From Leptospira jelokensis (GTDB taxonomy: Bacteria > Spirochaetota > Leptospiria > Leptospirales > Leptospiraceae), in assembly GCF_004769635.1 (NCBI RefSeq), contig NZ_RQGH01000011.1:209501-273500 (forward strand): a stretch of DNA of 64,000 bases, given 5' to 3'. The notes under the pieces were generated by a model that made no database searches, was not told the DNA's origin, and worked only from the letters and a program-made list of their open reading frames with translations. The position numbers and the translations under genes were made by a program. Positions 19,234-28,880 of the stretch are shown in pieces; the stretch's first letter is position 1, and every line of letters starts with the position of its first letter.

Positions 19234-19721
19234 TGGCGTATCAATTTTCACAGGAATCCGAAAAACGTTTCCAAAGGCTGATCCCACAATTTCCTAGTAA
19301 ACGTTCTCTCATATTGCCATGTTTGTTTTTGTTACAAGCTGACAAAGGTTTTGTGGATACTGAAGGCATGCAATACATCGCCGATCGGATTGGCGAACCT
19401 GTATCCCTCGCCCACGTACACGGTGTGGCAACGTTTTATACCATGTACAACAAAAAACCAGTGGGGAAATTCCACATCCAAATTTGTGCGAATATCTCTT
19501 GTTACTTGGCAGGTTCCGATTCCATTACCGAACATGTTTGTTCCAAATTGGGCATTGGGAAAGGGGAAACCACAAAAGACAAAAAGTACACTGTGGATGA
19601 AGTGCAGTGTTTGGGTGCTTGTGGGTTTGGTCCTGTCGCTCAAATCAATGACAAATACTACGAAAACTTAACACCAGAATCCATTGAAAAGATTCTTTCT
19701 GAATTGGAAAAAGAAGGATAA
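19233..19721 (+). CDS. nuoE: NADH-quinone oxidoreductase subunit E
   Basis: The 24-kDa subunit carries the [2Fe-2S] cluster N1a in a thioredoxin-like fold. Its 162 residues show [19 protein letters not shown] and the Cys ligands in [10 protein letters not shown] and CLGACGFGP. The ATG at 19233 overlaps the nuoD stop by one base; a TTG two codons upstream is less likely. With NuoF it forms the NADH dehydrogenase module. Confidence 0.96.
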   Translation: MAYQFSQESEKRFQRLIPQFPSKRSLILPCLFLLQADKGFVDTEGMQYIADRIGEPVSLAHVHGVATFYTMYNKKPVGKFHIQICANISCYLAGSDSITEHVCSKLGIGKGETTKDKKYTVDEVQCLGACGFGPVAQINDKYYENLTPESIEKILSELEKEG

Positions 19722-19722
19722 T

Positions 19723-20994
19723 ATGGGACTTAAAACTTTACTCACAACACATATCGCTGCCTCCGATTCTCACACCTTAAAACATTACCAATCAGTGGAT
19801 GGTTATGAAAGTTTAAAAAAAGCCCTTTCTGAAATGACCGCCGAACAGATCGTAAACGATGTGAAAAACTCTGGCCTTCGTGGTCGCGGTGGAGCAGGGT
19901 TCCCTACGGGAAACAAATGGGGTTTCATTCCAAAAACCGACAAACCAAAATACTTAATTTGTAATGGGGACGAAGGAGAGCCTGGTACTTTCAAAGACCG
20001 GATGCTCATCGAACGTTTCCCTCATATGCTCATCGAAGGCATGATCATTGCGGCAAAGGCAATTGATTCCCACCAAGGTTATATCTACATCCGAGGGGAA
20101 TTCCACAAAGGGATTCGGATTGTGGAAACTGCTGTGGAAGAAGCCTACAAAGCAGGCCTTCTTGGAAAAAACATTTTGGGCCTTGGGTATGATTTTGATT
20201 TGGCTGTGTATTCAGGAGCAGGTGCTTACATCTGTGGGGAAGAGTCAGCTCTAATCAATTCACTCGAAGGCAGGAGGGGCCACCCACGTTTGAAACCACC
20301 GTTTCCTGCGGTGTCAGGTCTCTATGCTTGCCCAACCGTTGTGAACAATGTGGAAACCTTTTGTAACGTCCCACATATCATCCGTATGACGGGAGAAGAA
20401 TACAAAAAAATTGGAACAGAAAAATCACCCGGCACAAGACTCTTTGCTGTGAGTGGGCATGTAAAAAAACCAGGGATTTATGAAGTGGAAATGGGAACTC
20501 CGATGAAAGAACTCATTTTTGACATCTGTGGTGGGATCAAAAACGATAAGGCCTTAAAGGCAGTGATCCCTGGAGGAAGTTCCTCTCCCATCCTTACCTC
20601 TGAAGAGGCCATGACAGCAACGATGGACTATGAATCCATCGCTTCCCTCAAATCCATGTTAGGTTCTGGGGCAGTGATCATTTTATCCGAAGAAACGGAC
20701 CTTGTGGAAACCACATACCGTTTGGCTGAATTTTATTCCCATGAATCCTGTGGCCAGTGTACCCCATGCCGAGAAGGCACACATTGGGTCAAGGACCTGC
20801 TCCATAAAATCAAAATGGGCGAGGGAACAGAAAAAGATGTAGAACTCATCTTTTCCCTCTCAAGGAATATGGAAGGTGGAACCACCATTTGTCCGTTAGC
20901 GGATGCTTGTGTGATGGCAGTTCGGCCAACCATGACAAAGTTTAAAGAAGAGTTTTCTCTTCGATTGAAAAAGGAAGTGAGTGTAACTCACTAA
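19723..20994 (+). CDS. nuoF: NADH-quinone oxidoreductase subunit F
   Basis: The 51-kDa subunit oxidises NADH through FMN and passes electrons to [4Fe-4S] cluster N3. The 423-residue protein has the nucleotide and FMN glycine-rich segment [52 protein letters not shown], and the N3 ligands in [13 protein letters not shown] and [11 protein letters not shown] chose the ATG at 19723, one base after the nuoE stop, over an ATG inside nuoE. The usual downstream partner nuoG is absent; nuoH follows after 15 bases. Confidence 0.97.
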   Translation: MGLKTLLTTHIAASDSHTLKHYQSVDGYESLKKALSEMTAEQIVNDVKNSGLRGRGGAGFPTGNKWGFIPKTDKPKYLICNGDEGEPGTFKDRMLIERFPHMLIEGMIIAAKAIDSHQGYIYIRGEFHKGIRIVETAVEEAYKAGLLGKNILGLGYDFDLAVYSGAGAYICGEESALINSLEGRRGHPRLKPPFPAVSGLYACPTVVNNVETFCNVPHIIRMTGEEYKKIGTEKSPGTRLFAVSGHVKKPGIYEVEMGTPMKELIFDICGGIKNDKALKAVIPGGSSSPILTSEEAMTATMDYESIASLKSMLGSGAVIILSEETDLVETTYRLAEFYSHESCGQCTPCREGTHWVKDLLHKIKMGEGTEKDVELIFSLSRNMEGGTTICPLADACVMAVRPTMTKFKEEFSLRLKKEVSVTH

Positions 20995-21009
20995 AGGTCA
21001 CCAAAACAT

Positions 21010-22080
21010 ATGGACTGGGCTTTAATTCTTGCTTGGGGGATCAAAATCCTCTCATTATTTTTTGTAATCCTAACGGGTGTGGCATATTACACTCTCGCAG
21101 AACGGAAGTTTGCTGGGTTTATCCAAGATCGACCCGGTCCAAACCGAGCTGGCCCATTTGGAGTTTTCCAACCATTGGCTGATGGGATTAAGTTTATCGC
21201 CAAAGAAGAAATTTTCCCAAAAAATGTATCGAAGGGGATGTACCTCCTTGCGCCTACAATCTCCATGACCTGTGCGATTATGGCTTGGGCTGTGATTCCA
21301 TTTGGTGGAACACTGCCTGCGCCTGAGTGGCTTACGGCACTCACGGGTGTCACAACCATCGACTTACAAATTGCAAACCCAGATTCTGGGGTTTTGTACA
21401 TGCTTGCCATTTCTTCTCTTTCGGTATATGGTATCATGATTGCTGGTTGGTCGAGTAACAACAAATACTCGTTACTTGGTGGAGTTCGCTCCACTGCTCA
21501 AATGATCAGTTACGAACTGCCAATGGGTTTATCGATTGTTGCCATTGTGATCATGACTGGTTCACTGAAACTCACAGACATCAGCGACTCCCAAAAAGAG
21601 ATGTGGAACATCCTTTCTCCTCCTGGATTTGTGGCTTTTTTTATTTATGTTACAGCGATGTTTGCAGAAACGAACCGTTTGCCTTTTGACCTAGCAGAAG
21701 CTGAGTCAGAACTTGTGGTAGGGTTTCATACCGAGTATGGTGCTTTTAAATTCGCCCTTTTCTTTTTGGCAGAATACATGAACATGATCACTATGTCCTG
21801 CCTTACCACCTTACTCTTTTTTGGTGGTTATAATGTTCCATTCCAAATTGGTTCTGGTTCGGAATACCAAGCCTTCATTGGTCTTGGGTTTTTTATCTTA
21901 AAAGTTTTGTTTTTTGCCTTTTTGTTCATTTGGGTGCGTTGGACACTCCCTCGTTTTCGTTATGACCAATTGATGAAATTGGGTTGGAAAAAAATGATCC
22001 CTTGGGGGCTCTTTGTCGTGTGCTTTGCTTCCATTTACACAGTGTACTGGAAAGAAGGATGGATGAAATTATTTATATGA
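21010..22080 (+). CDS. nuoH: NADH-quinone oxidoreductase subunit H
   Basis: Membrane subunit that contacts the quinone chamber. It is 356 residues with about eight or nine helices and shows [22 protein letters not shown], the acidic loop segment [27 protein letters not shown], and a C-terminal [20 protein letters not shown]. It directly follows nuoF; the nuoJ start overlaps its stop (ATGA), leaving no room for nuoI, which normally lies between H and J. Confidence 0.97.
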   Translation: MDWALILAWGIKILSLFFVILTGVAYYTLAERKFAGFIQDRPGPNRAGPFGVFQPLADGIKFIAKEEIFPKNVSKGMYLLAPTISMTCAIMAWAVIPFGGTLPAPEWLTALTGVTTIDLQIANPDSGVLYMLAISSLSVYGIMIAGWSSNNKYSLLGGVRSTAQMISYELPMGLSIVAIVIMTGSLKLTDISDSQKEMWNILSPPGFVAFFIYVTAMFAETNRLPFDLAEAESELVVGFHTEYGAFKFALFFLAEYMNMITMSCLTTLLFFGGYNVPFQIGSGSEYQAFIGLGFFILKVLFFAFLFIWVRWTLPRFRYDQLMKLGWKKMIPWGLFVVCFASIYTVYWKEGWMKLFI

Positions 22081-22676
22081 ATGTAGAAACCTCACCATCA
22101 CTTTTACTTTTTGTATTTTTTGGGACAGTGACTGTGATCACGGCTCTCAGTGTCATCTTCCAAAAAAACCCTGTAGTCTCTGCAGTCTCCCTTGTGTTTA
22201 CCTTTTTTTCTTTGGCAGGGATTTATGGGATCATGGGAGCTCTTTTTATCGCCACCATGCAGGTGTTAGTGTATGCTGGTGCCATTATGGTACTTGTCGT
22301 TTTTGTCCTGATGTTACTTTCCCAAAGGGCGGAAACACTTTCTCGTTACCGTAACCACCCCATTCGATTGGTGTTACTTTCTGTTTTTGTGATTGGATTT
22401 TTTTTCCTTCTCTATTCGGCTCTCACAACAGGTGTTCCCCATTCCGAACAAATGGGAAAAGGATATGAGAATGCGGAGTATTCGTTTCCCATCCAAGGCA
22501 CATCCACTGTGAATGCGAAAGGAAACGTGGCAAGCGTTGGAGCATCCACTTACTTAGATTACCTTTTGCCTTTTGAAATGATTTCGATTTTACTCCTCGT
22601 GGCAGTACTTGGGGCAGTGATCCTTGCCAAAAAGAAACTCACAGAAGTGGACCAAACAAAGGATACAGTGTTATGA
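22077..22676 (+). CDS. nuoJ: NADH-quinone oxidoreductase subunit J
   Basis: Membrane subunit of 199 residues with about five helices. The pi-bulge helix region [21 protein letters not shown] is diagnostic of NuoJ. The ATG at 22077 overlaps the nuoH stop, and the nuoK ATG overlaps its stop. A hydrophilic segment between the last helices is longer than in many homologues (about residues 115-160). Confidence 0.94.
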   Translation: MNVETSPSLLLFVFFGTVTVITALSVIFQKNPVVSAVSLVFTFFSLAGIYGIMGALFIATMQVLVYAGAIMVLVVFVLMLLSQRAETLSRYRNHPIRLVLLSVFVIGFFFLLYSALTTGVPHSEQMGKGYENAEYSFPIQGTSTVNAKGNVASVGASTYLDYLLPFEMISILLLVAVLGAVILAKKKLTEVDQTKDTVL

Positions 22677-22993
22677 ATCCAGTGATCAACGGAATCCCCG
22701 TTCCTTACCTTCTCGGCCTTGCAGGAATTCTTTTTTCCATCGGAGTTCTTGGAGTTCTTATCAGACGTAACATTGTTATCATTTTTATGTCTGTGGAACT
22801 CATCCTAAATTCCGTGAATTTAGTATTTGTTACTTTTTCCAAAGCCTTATCGCACATCAATGGGGAAACCATTGTATTCTTTGTGATGGCGATCGCTGCT
22901 GCAGAAGCGGCGGTAGGGCTTGCCCTTGTGATCGCGATTTTTCGGCATAAAAAATCCACCAATGTGGATGAACTCCAATCGATGAGATGGTAA
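22673..22993 (+). CDS. nuoK: NADH-quinone oxidoreductase subunit K
   Basis: Small membrane subunit of 106 residues and three helices, related to MnhC/MrpC antiporter subunits. It shows [15 protein letters not shown] with the conserved membrane Glu, and [22 protein letters not shown] with the second Glu. It overlaps nuoJ by ATGA and is four bases before nuoL. Confidence 0.96.
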   Translation: MNPVINGIPVPYLLGLAGILFSIGVLGVLIRRNIVIIFMSVELILNSVNLVFVTFSKALSHINGETIVFFVMAIAAAEAAVGLALVIAIFRHKKSTNVDELQSMRW

Positions 22994-22997
22994 CCCT

Positions 22998-24926
22998 ATG
23001 TTAGATTTATTTCCTATTGTTGTCCTCCTCCCTCTCCTTGGTTTTTTACACAATGGACTCTTAAAAGACCGAATCCCACACCGATTTGCGGGAGCGATTG
23101 GGACTTTGGCAGTTTTCATTCCGTTTCTCATCACCTTAGGTGCGTTTAACGAATTTAATCCGATGGAACGCACGGCCCCTCATTTGGTACCAGTGTTTGA
23201 TTGGATTGTCATAGGGAATTTTAAAACCTCCTTTGGTTACCAAATCGACCAACTTTCTTTATACATGACCCTTATCATCACAGGCATTGGATCTCTTATC
23301 CATTTGTATTCGATGGGGTATATGAAGGGGAACAAAGGGTACAACCGATTTTTTGCGTATCTCAATCTTTTTATCTTTTGTATGTTAAACCTCGTACTAA
23401 GTGATAACCTGGTGTTAACTTTCCTTGGATGGGAAGGAGTGGGGCTTGCTTCTTATTTACTCATCGGTTTCGATTACGACAAAACTTCTGCTGCTGAAGC
23501 AGGGATGAAAGCCTTCATCCTCAATCGGATTGGAGATGTGGGTTTTATCTTAGGGACTGGTTTTTTATTTTGGTTAGGTGGTAGTCTGCAGTACCTAACG
23601 TTACAAACAAACGTAAGTGGACTAGGTGTTTTTTCTGAGTATGCCAATCTCATTGCGCTCTTTTTCTTTATCGCTGCGATGGGGAAATCAGCACAAATCC
23701 CTCTTTATGTATGGTTGCCAGATGCGATGGCAGGTCCTACCCCTGTGTCGGCTCTCATCCATGCGGCAACGATGGTGACGGCAGGGGTATTTCTCATTGT
23801 CCGACTCAATTTTGTTTTTTATCTCGCACCTGATACTTCTTTTTTCATCGCTTGTATTGGAGCTACAACGGCACTGTTTGCCGCGACAATTGGACTCTTA
23901 CAAAACGACATCAAAAAGATCCTCGCTTATTCCACCGTATCCCAGTTAGGTTTTATGTTCCTTGCTATGGGAAGTATGAGTTATGTGGCAGGACTTTTCC
24001 ATTTGATGACCCATGCATTTTTTAAGGCATTGTTATTTCTTGGTGCTGGTTCTGTGATCCATGCCCTCCACCATGAACAAAATATCAAACATATGGGAAA
24101 GTTATTTGGGAAAATCAAAATCACTTCGATTACATTTTTACTTGGGACTTTGGCCATCGCAGGGTTTTTTCCATTTTCAGGATTTTTCTCAAAAGATTTG
24201 ATCTTAGAAAAAACATACAGCTACGGCGCCTATGGTTCGATCCTTTGGACTGTAGGAGTGGTCGCTGCCTTTTTCACTTCTTTTTATATGTTCCGCCTTG
24301 TCTTTGTTGTGTTTTTTGGAAAAGACAATACAGACTCACACCATAAAATCCATGAATCTCCTTGGACCATGACTTTCCCACTTGTGGTGCTTGCCATTGG
24401 TGCTGTGTTTGCGGGATTTTTACAAACTCCTCATTTCTTTTTGCATATCGATTCTTTGGGACGATACTTTGCTCCCGTTTTACAAACTGGTGTAGAGCTT
24501 GCGACAAAAAATGGAGCTTTCGTCAAACACGTGGAGCTCACACATGAAGTGGAGTTTTCACTCGCCATTTTCTCGTTAGGTGTAGCAAGCATTGGACTGC
24601 TTTCTGCATATTTTATCTACCAAAAGAAACAAAGCCAAGTCCTCGAAGAACACACAGGCTTTCGAAAGATCCTCTTTCACAAATACTACATCGATGAGCT
24701 CTATGATGTGTTTTTTGTAAAACCGTATGTGTTTGTATCGAAGTTGGTTGCTTATACCATCGATACCAAAGTCTTAGATCGTTTTTTTATTGGGATCGGT
24801 GGGAGTTTTGGTGTGATCGCAAATGGCCTAAGAAGGTTACAATCTGGGTTTATTGGTGATTATGCACTGTATGTAGTCCTTGGTACGTTTTGTATCTTGG
24901 TGTATTTGTTGACTAGGGGGGTGTAA
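22998..24926 (+). CDS. nuoL: NADH-quinone oxidoreductase subunit L
   Basis: Large antiporter-like proton-pumping subunit, 642 residues and about 16 helices. Motifs include LVLTFLGWEGVGLASYLLIG, KAFILNRIGDVGF, MAGPTPVSALIHAATMVTAG, LLQNDIKKILAYSTVSQLGF and FHLMTHAFFKALLFLGAGS. The C-terminal part should form the long lateral helix that clamps the other antiporter-like subunits. nuoM follows after a one-base gap. Confidence 0.96.
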   Translation: MLDLFPIVVLLPLLGFLHNGLLKDRIPHRFAGAIGTLAVFIPFLITLGAFNEFNPMERTAPHLVPVFDWIVIGNFKTSFGYQIDQLSLYMTLIITGIGSLIHLYSMGYMKGNKGYNRFFAYLNLFIFCMLNLVLSDNLVLTFLGWEGVGLASYLLIGFDYDKTSAAEAGMKAFILNRIGDVGFILGTGFLFWLGGSLQYLTLQTNVSGLGVFSEYANLIALFFFIAAMGKSAQIPLYVWLPDAMAGPTPVSALIHAATMVTAGVFLIVRLNFVFYLAPDTSFFIACIGATTALFAATIGLLQNDIKKILAYSTVSQLGFMFLAMGSMSYVAGLFHLMTHAFFKALLFLGAGSVIHALHHEQNIKHMGKLFGKIKITSITFLLGTLAIAGFFPFSGFFSKDLILEKTYSYGAYGSILWTVGVVAAFFTSFYMFRLVFVVFFGKDNTDSHHKIHESPWTMTFPLVVLAIGAVFAGFLQTPHFFLHIDSLGRYFAPVLQTGVELATKNGAFVKHVELTHEVEFSLAIFSLGVASIGLLSAYFIYQKKQSQVLEEHTGFRKILFHKYYIDELYDVFFVKPYVFVSKLVAYTIDTKVLDRFFIGIGGSFGVIANGLRRLQSGFIGDYALYVVLGTFCILVYLLTRGV

Positions 24927-24927
24927 G

Positions 24928-26667
24928 GTGCCGGAACAAATTTTATCCATCATTATCTTTTTACCAATTGTTTCTTCACTTCTCATCGTAATCCAAAAAC
25001 GAGTGGGGGCTGTCGTTGTGATCTCAGCTCTCTCTTCTGCCTTCACAACAATTTTGTCTGTTGGCCTTTTTTTCTTTTATGATCGAACGAAGTCTGGGTT
25101 ACAGTTTGTCCATTGGATTCCCGATTGGATCCTTTCTGGAAAACTCAGTGTGGATTACCATGTGGGTTTAGATGGAGTCTCTCTCCTTCTATTTGCTCTC
25201 ACCGCATTTATGTTTTTTTTGTCGAGCATTGCCTCTTGGTCCAATATTCCCAAAAAAATCAAAGAGTTTCATATCTGTTTGCTTGTATTGGAAACAGCTG
25301 TTCTCGGAGTGTTTGCCGCAGGGAACCTAGTCCTATTTTATGTATTTTGGGAACTCATGGTGCTTCCGATGGTACTCATGATAGGGATTTGGGGTGGTGA
25401 AGATCGGACCAAAGCCGCACTCAAATACTTTTTGTTTTCCATGGCCGGCTCCTTGTTTATGTTAGGTGGTATCCTTACACTTTACTTTAAAACAGGCAAA
25501 ACTTCCATTGAATCATTATCAACTGCAAGCCTTGTGATGTATTCAGAGCCATTACAATGGTTTTTGTTTTTTAGTTTTTTCCTGGCCTTTGCCATTAAAA
25601 TACCACTTTTCCCTTTCCATACGTGGATGCCTGATGTCCACACCCAAGCGCCTACAGTTGGTTCGGTGGACCTTGCTGGGGTTTTGTTAAAAATTGGAGC
25701 TTACGGATTCATTCGATTCTGTATTCCATTTTTCCCAGAACAAAGTTTGTTCTCTCAGACTGGGGTACAAATCCTTGCCGTAATTGGGATTGTGTATGGG
25801 TCGATGGCTGCCCTTGTGCAAACCGATATCAAACGCATCATTGCCTATAGTTCCTTATCCCACCTAGGGTTTTGTATCCTTGGGATTTTTTCTTTTACGA
25901 CAGAAGGTGTCGTGGGTGGGATGTTGCAAATGGTATCCCATGGTGTATCCACGGGTATGATCTTTCTTATGATTGGTATGATCTACGAAAGAGCACACAC
26001 GAGAAACATTTCAGAGTTTGGTGGTCTTGCAGGCCAAATGCCTGTGTTTTCCACTTTTTTTCTCATCGCAGTTCTGTCTTCCATCGGTCTTCCCGGAACC
26101 AATGGATTTGTGGGTGAGTTTCTCATCCTCATAGGTGCCATCAAATCCAATGTATGGATTGGTGGGATTGCGGCAACAGGTGTGGTTCTTGGTGCCTTGT
26201 ATTTATTATGGTTTGTGAAACGGTTCCTATTTGGAGTGAGTAAAACCATCCAAGCAAAACCTTATAAAGACCTAAGTTTTCGGGAAATTGGAATTTTAAG
26301 TCCACTTGTGATCTTTATCTTTTGGATTGGTCTGTACCCAAAACCATTTTTAGAAATTTTAAATTCATCTTCCAATGTGTTTTTGAATGCCGCAACGACA
26401 GAATCCATCGCGGAACGAAAACAAATCCAAAAAGATTTTTTAGGAACAGGCGAACAAAGGTTATACCCTGATTACCTGAGTTTGGGGAGAGAACCAAAGC
26501 CTTATGAAGAAAGACTTGGATCATTTCAGTCAAAGTTTGCCCTTCCAAACTTGGTTTCTAAAAAAGAAACAATTCCGAAACTTGAAGACAATTTGCAGGA
26601 CTTAGAAAACTCCATTGAGTCTGATTTTGATTTGGAAGAAACTCCAAAAGAGAATAAAGGAAATTAA
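24928..26667 (+). CDS. nuoM: NADH-quinone oxidoreductase subunit M, with C-terminal extension
   Basis: Antiporter-like proton-pumping subunit with GLDGVSLLLFALTAFMFFL, LVLFYVFWELMVLPMVLMIG with the key Glu, FPFHTWMPDVHTQAP and ALVQTDIKRIIAYSSLSHLGF. The start is GTG at 24928, one base after the nuoL stop. The 579 residues exceed the usual length of roughly 500. The excess is a charged, hydrophilic C-terminal tail of about 90 residues after the last helix (TTESIAERKQIQKDFLGTG onward), ending in an acidic stretch. The tail's role is unknown. Confidence 0.95.
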   Translation: MPEQILSIIIFLPIVSSLLIVIQKRVGAVVVISALSSAFTTILSVGLFFFYDRTKSGLQFVHWIPDWILSGKLSVDYHVGLDGVSLLLFALTAFMFFLSSIASWSNIPKKIKEFHICLLVLETAVLGVFAAGNLVLFYVFWELMVLPMVLMIGIWGGEDRTKAALKYFLFSMAGSLFMLGGILTLYFKTGKTSIESLSTASLVMYSEPLQWFLFFSFFLAFAIKIPLFPFHTWMPDVHTQAPTVGSVDLAGVLLKIGAYGFIRFCIPFFPEQSLFSQTGVQILAVIGIVYGSMAALVQTDIKRIIAYSSLSHLGFCILGIFSFTTEGVVGGMLQMVSHGVSTGMIFLMIGMIYERAHTRNISEFGGLAGQMPVFSTFFLIAVLSSIGLPGTNGFVGEFLILIGAIKSNVWIGGIAATGVVLGALYLLWFVKRFLFGVSKTIQAKPYKDLSFREIGILSPLVIFIFWIGLYPKPFLEILNSSSNVFLNAATTESIAERKQIQKDFLGTGEQRLYPDYLSLGREPKPYEERLGSFQSKFALPNLVSKKETIPKLEDNLQDLENSIESDFDLEETPKENKGN

Positions 26668-26668
26668 T

Positions 26669-28111
26669 ATGTCATATACTCCTTCCGCAAATGACTTAAT
26701 TGCGATATCACCCATGCTCGTTTTGTGTGGGGTGGCTTTACTTTCTCTAGTCGTTCAGTTCCTTCTTCCGAAAGAGGAAGAAGGAAAACCACTTTGGGTC
26801 CTTTCGGTTCTTGGGATTCTTGTGGCGATGTATGCCCTCTACCACACAACAAACTCTCCTGGCTATGGTAAATTTTTTGGTTCGCAAGTTTCGATTAGCC
26901 CTCTGACAGTTTGGCTCAGTGCCATTTACCTTCTGGCAGGGCTTATCACGTTACTCATTGCTCCTCCCTTTTTGTCCCAACACAAAACCTTATTCCCTGA
27001 GTTTTTCCCACTCTTGTTATTTTGTCTTTCGGGAATGATGTTTTTAACCTCAGGGTATGATCTGATTGTGATCTTTGTGGGATTGGAAATCCTATCCTTG
27101 GCCTTGTATGTGATGATTGGGATGGCTCGGACTTCTGTTTCTGCATTGGAAAGTGCGATGAAGTACTTTTTACTTGGGACTTTTAGTTCAGGTTTTATGT
27201 TACTTGGAATTGCCTTTCTGTATGGTGGTTCTGGAACAACCAACCTAGATGGTGCACTGCGTGGTTTATTTTTAAAAGGTTATGAAGCGAATTTTTCTAA
27301 ACTTGGCTTTGGGTTATTTCTTGTAGGGGTTTCTTTTAAAGCGGCACTCGTTCCATTTCATTCTTGGACACCGGATGTATATGAAGGGGCACAAACACCT
27401 ATCACTGGTTTTATGGCTAGTGCGGGGAAGGCATCGGCACTTGGGTTATTCATCATTTTATTCAATCATGTTCCTATGGGTGAGATTGGAAGTGCTTGGA
27501 AGGTTTTGATGGGAACAATCGCAATCGTTTCCATGACCTGGGGGAATATTGTTGCCTTAAAACAAGAAAACTTAAAACGGATGTTGGCTTACTCATCGAT
27601 TTCCCATGCAGGTTACATTGTAGCTGGCATCACATGTGGAGCAGGGCTTGAAGCATTGTATTATTTGTTTTCGTATTCCTTACTCAATTTAGCAGCTTTT
27701 GCAATCATCTCTTATTTGGAACAAGGGAAACATGAGGTGACCGTAAATGGGATCTCACACCTTAGCGGTGAACATCCGTTAACGGCTTTAGCCCTTAGTG
27801 TCGTATTTTTATCCTTTGCTGGTTTCCCTCCGCTCATTGGTTTTTGGACAAAACTTTTCCTTTTGCAAAAAATAGCAGAGTCAGACCTTCTATTCAATCG
27901 GATCCTCCTCTTTGGAGCAGTGGCAAACTCTTGTGTTGCGTTTTATTACTACATGAAAATCACGATCCAGTCCTATATGAAGCAGGAGACAGGGGCAGTG
28001 GCGGGGGTTCGTGACATCCCAAGTATGCCAATCCTGGGGTTTCTCGTGTTTTTACTCTGTGCGTTTTTCACAGCAGGTTGGATTTTTTTCCAGCCAGGTG
28101 CCTTGTTATAA
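26669..28111 (+). CDS. nuoN: NADH-quinone oxidoreductase subunit N
   Basis: Third antiporter-like subunit, 480 residues and about 14 helices. Motifs include LIVIFVGLEILSLALYVMIG, SAMKYFLLGTFSSGFMLLGI, PFHSWTPDVYEGAQTPITGFM and LKQENLKRMLAYSSISHAGY. The ATG at 26669, one base after the nuoM stop, is chosen over an ATG inside nuoM. It is the last gene of the operon; its TAA lies inside a 22-bp perfect palindrome. Confidence 0.96.
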   Translation: MSYTPSANDLIAISPMLVLCGVALLSLVVQFLLPKEEEGKPLWVLSVLGILVAMYALYHTTNSPGYGKFFGSQVSISPLTVWLSAIYLLAGLITLLIAPPFLSQHKTLFPEFFPLLLFCLSGMMFLTSGYDLIVIFVGLEILSLALYVMIGMARTSVSALESAMKYFLLGTFSSGFMLLGIAFLYGGSGTTNLDGALRGLFLKGYEANFSKLGFGLFLVGVSFKAALVPFHSWTPDVYEGAQTPITGFMASAGKASALGLFIILFNHVPMGEIGSAWKVLMGTIAIVSMTWGNIVALKQENLKRMLAYSSISHAGYIVAGITCGAGLEALYYLFSYSLLNLAAFAIISYLEQGKHEVTVNGISHLSGEHPLTALALSVVFLSFAGFPPLIGFWTKLFLLQKIAESDLLFNRILLFGAVANSCVAFYYYMKITIQSYMKQETGAVAGVRDIPSMPILGFLVFLLCAFFTAGWIFFQPGALL

Positions 28112-28130
28112 TTCTGTTATAACAGAATTA
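28109..28130. repeat. Perfect 22-bp palindrome at the nuoN stop
   Basis: The 22 bases from 28109 to 28130 are a perfect dyad; the left half is TAATTCTGTTA and the right half is its exact complement. As RNA it could fold into a 9-bp stem with a TATA loop, but no T-run follows, so it is a poor rho-independent terminator. It also looks like a regulator operator about 75 bases upstream of mtnD. Confidence 0.6.
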
Positions 28131-28203
28131 CTTCTAGGATAGCGAAAAACAAGTTGATTCCCATGGCCAAGCGAAAACTTTGTTCCTAAGTAGGTAAATT
28201 CGT

Positions 28204-28737
28204 ATGGCAACGATAGTGAGAAAACAAGAAACGATCCAGGACAAAGACCAGGTGAAGGCATTCCTAACCAAAAAGGGCCTTGTGTATGAGTCTTACAAAA
28301 CTCCTGAATCCTTGGACCTAATCCTTGGCCAAAAAGGTTTATCCGATGCGGAAAAAGAAGAAGTCCTTTCTGGTTTGGAATACCGTTTTGACCAATTGAA
28401 AAAAGAGCATGGCTACAAAGCAAACGACCTTGTGGTGCTTCATGACGAAGTCCCCGGGATCAGTGAAATGCTCGCCAAATTTGACAAACTCCATATCCAT
28501 ACAGACGAAGAAGTTCGTTATATCATTGATGGGAGTGGGATTTTCGGTTTCATCATCGATGGGGAACGATTTGAAGTCCATGTAGGGAAAGGTGATTTTA
28601 TCTCCATCCCTGCCAACACAAACCATTGGTTTACCTTGGACAAAAATTTACGCATCAAAGCGGTTCGTTACTTCAAAGACAATTCTGGTTGGACTCCGGT
28701 TTATGTGGATGAGTCGAAAGTTTTGATTAACGCCTAA
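28204..28737 (+). CDS. mtnD: Acireductone dioxygenase (methionine salvage)
   Basis: This 177-residue cupin protein converts the acireductone intermediate of the methionine salvage pathway to the 2-keto precursor of methionine plus formate (Fe form) or to off-pathway products (Ni form). The metal ligands H-x-H-x4-E lie in [18 protein letters not shown], and the later His is in [10 protein letters not shown]. Length and motif spacing fit the ARD family. It stands alone, between the end of the nuo operon with its palindrome and a strong terminator. Confidence 0.93.
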   Translation: MATIVRKQETIQDKDQVKAFLTKKGLVYESYKTPESLDLILGQKGLSDAEKEEVLSGLEYRFDQLKKEHGYKANDLVVLHDEVPGISEMLAKFDKLHIHTDEEVRYIIDGSGIFGFIIDGERFEVHVGKGDFISIPANTNHWFTLDKNLRIKAVRYFKDNSGWTPVYVDESKVLINA

Positions 28738-28753
28738 CTACGTTTAAGAGAAG

Positions 28754-28787
28754 AAAAACAAATCAGAAACAATCTGATTTGTTTTTA
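28754..28787. terminator. Bidirectional rho-independent terminator after mtnD
   Basis: A perfect 14-bp stem (28754-28767 with 28773-28786) encloses a 5-base loop, AACAA. The right arm ends in TTTTT and the left arm starts with AAAAA, so the hairpin carries a T-run on each strand. It lies 16 bases after the mtnD stop and about 95 bases beyond the recJ stop and can serve both converging genes. Confidence 0.85.
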
Positions 28788-28880
28788 GTTTGCCAATTTG
28801 TTTTCGATCAAACAATACGAGTGGTGAGGGTTTTGATCGGAGATATAACAGATCACCAAAACCAAGAAACAAATTCGCCT

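Noticed and set aside
28829..28862. GGTTTTG...CAAAACC inverted repeat upstream of the recJ stop side
   Set aside because: Stem needs a 3-base bulge and has no T-run; the stronger hairpin at 28754-28787 already explains termination for both genes.
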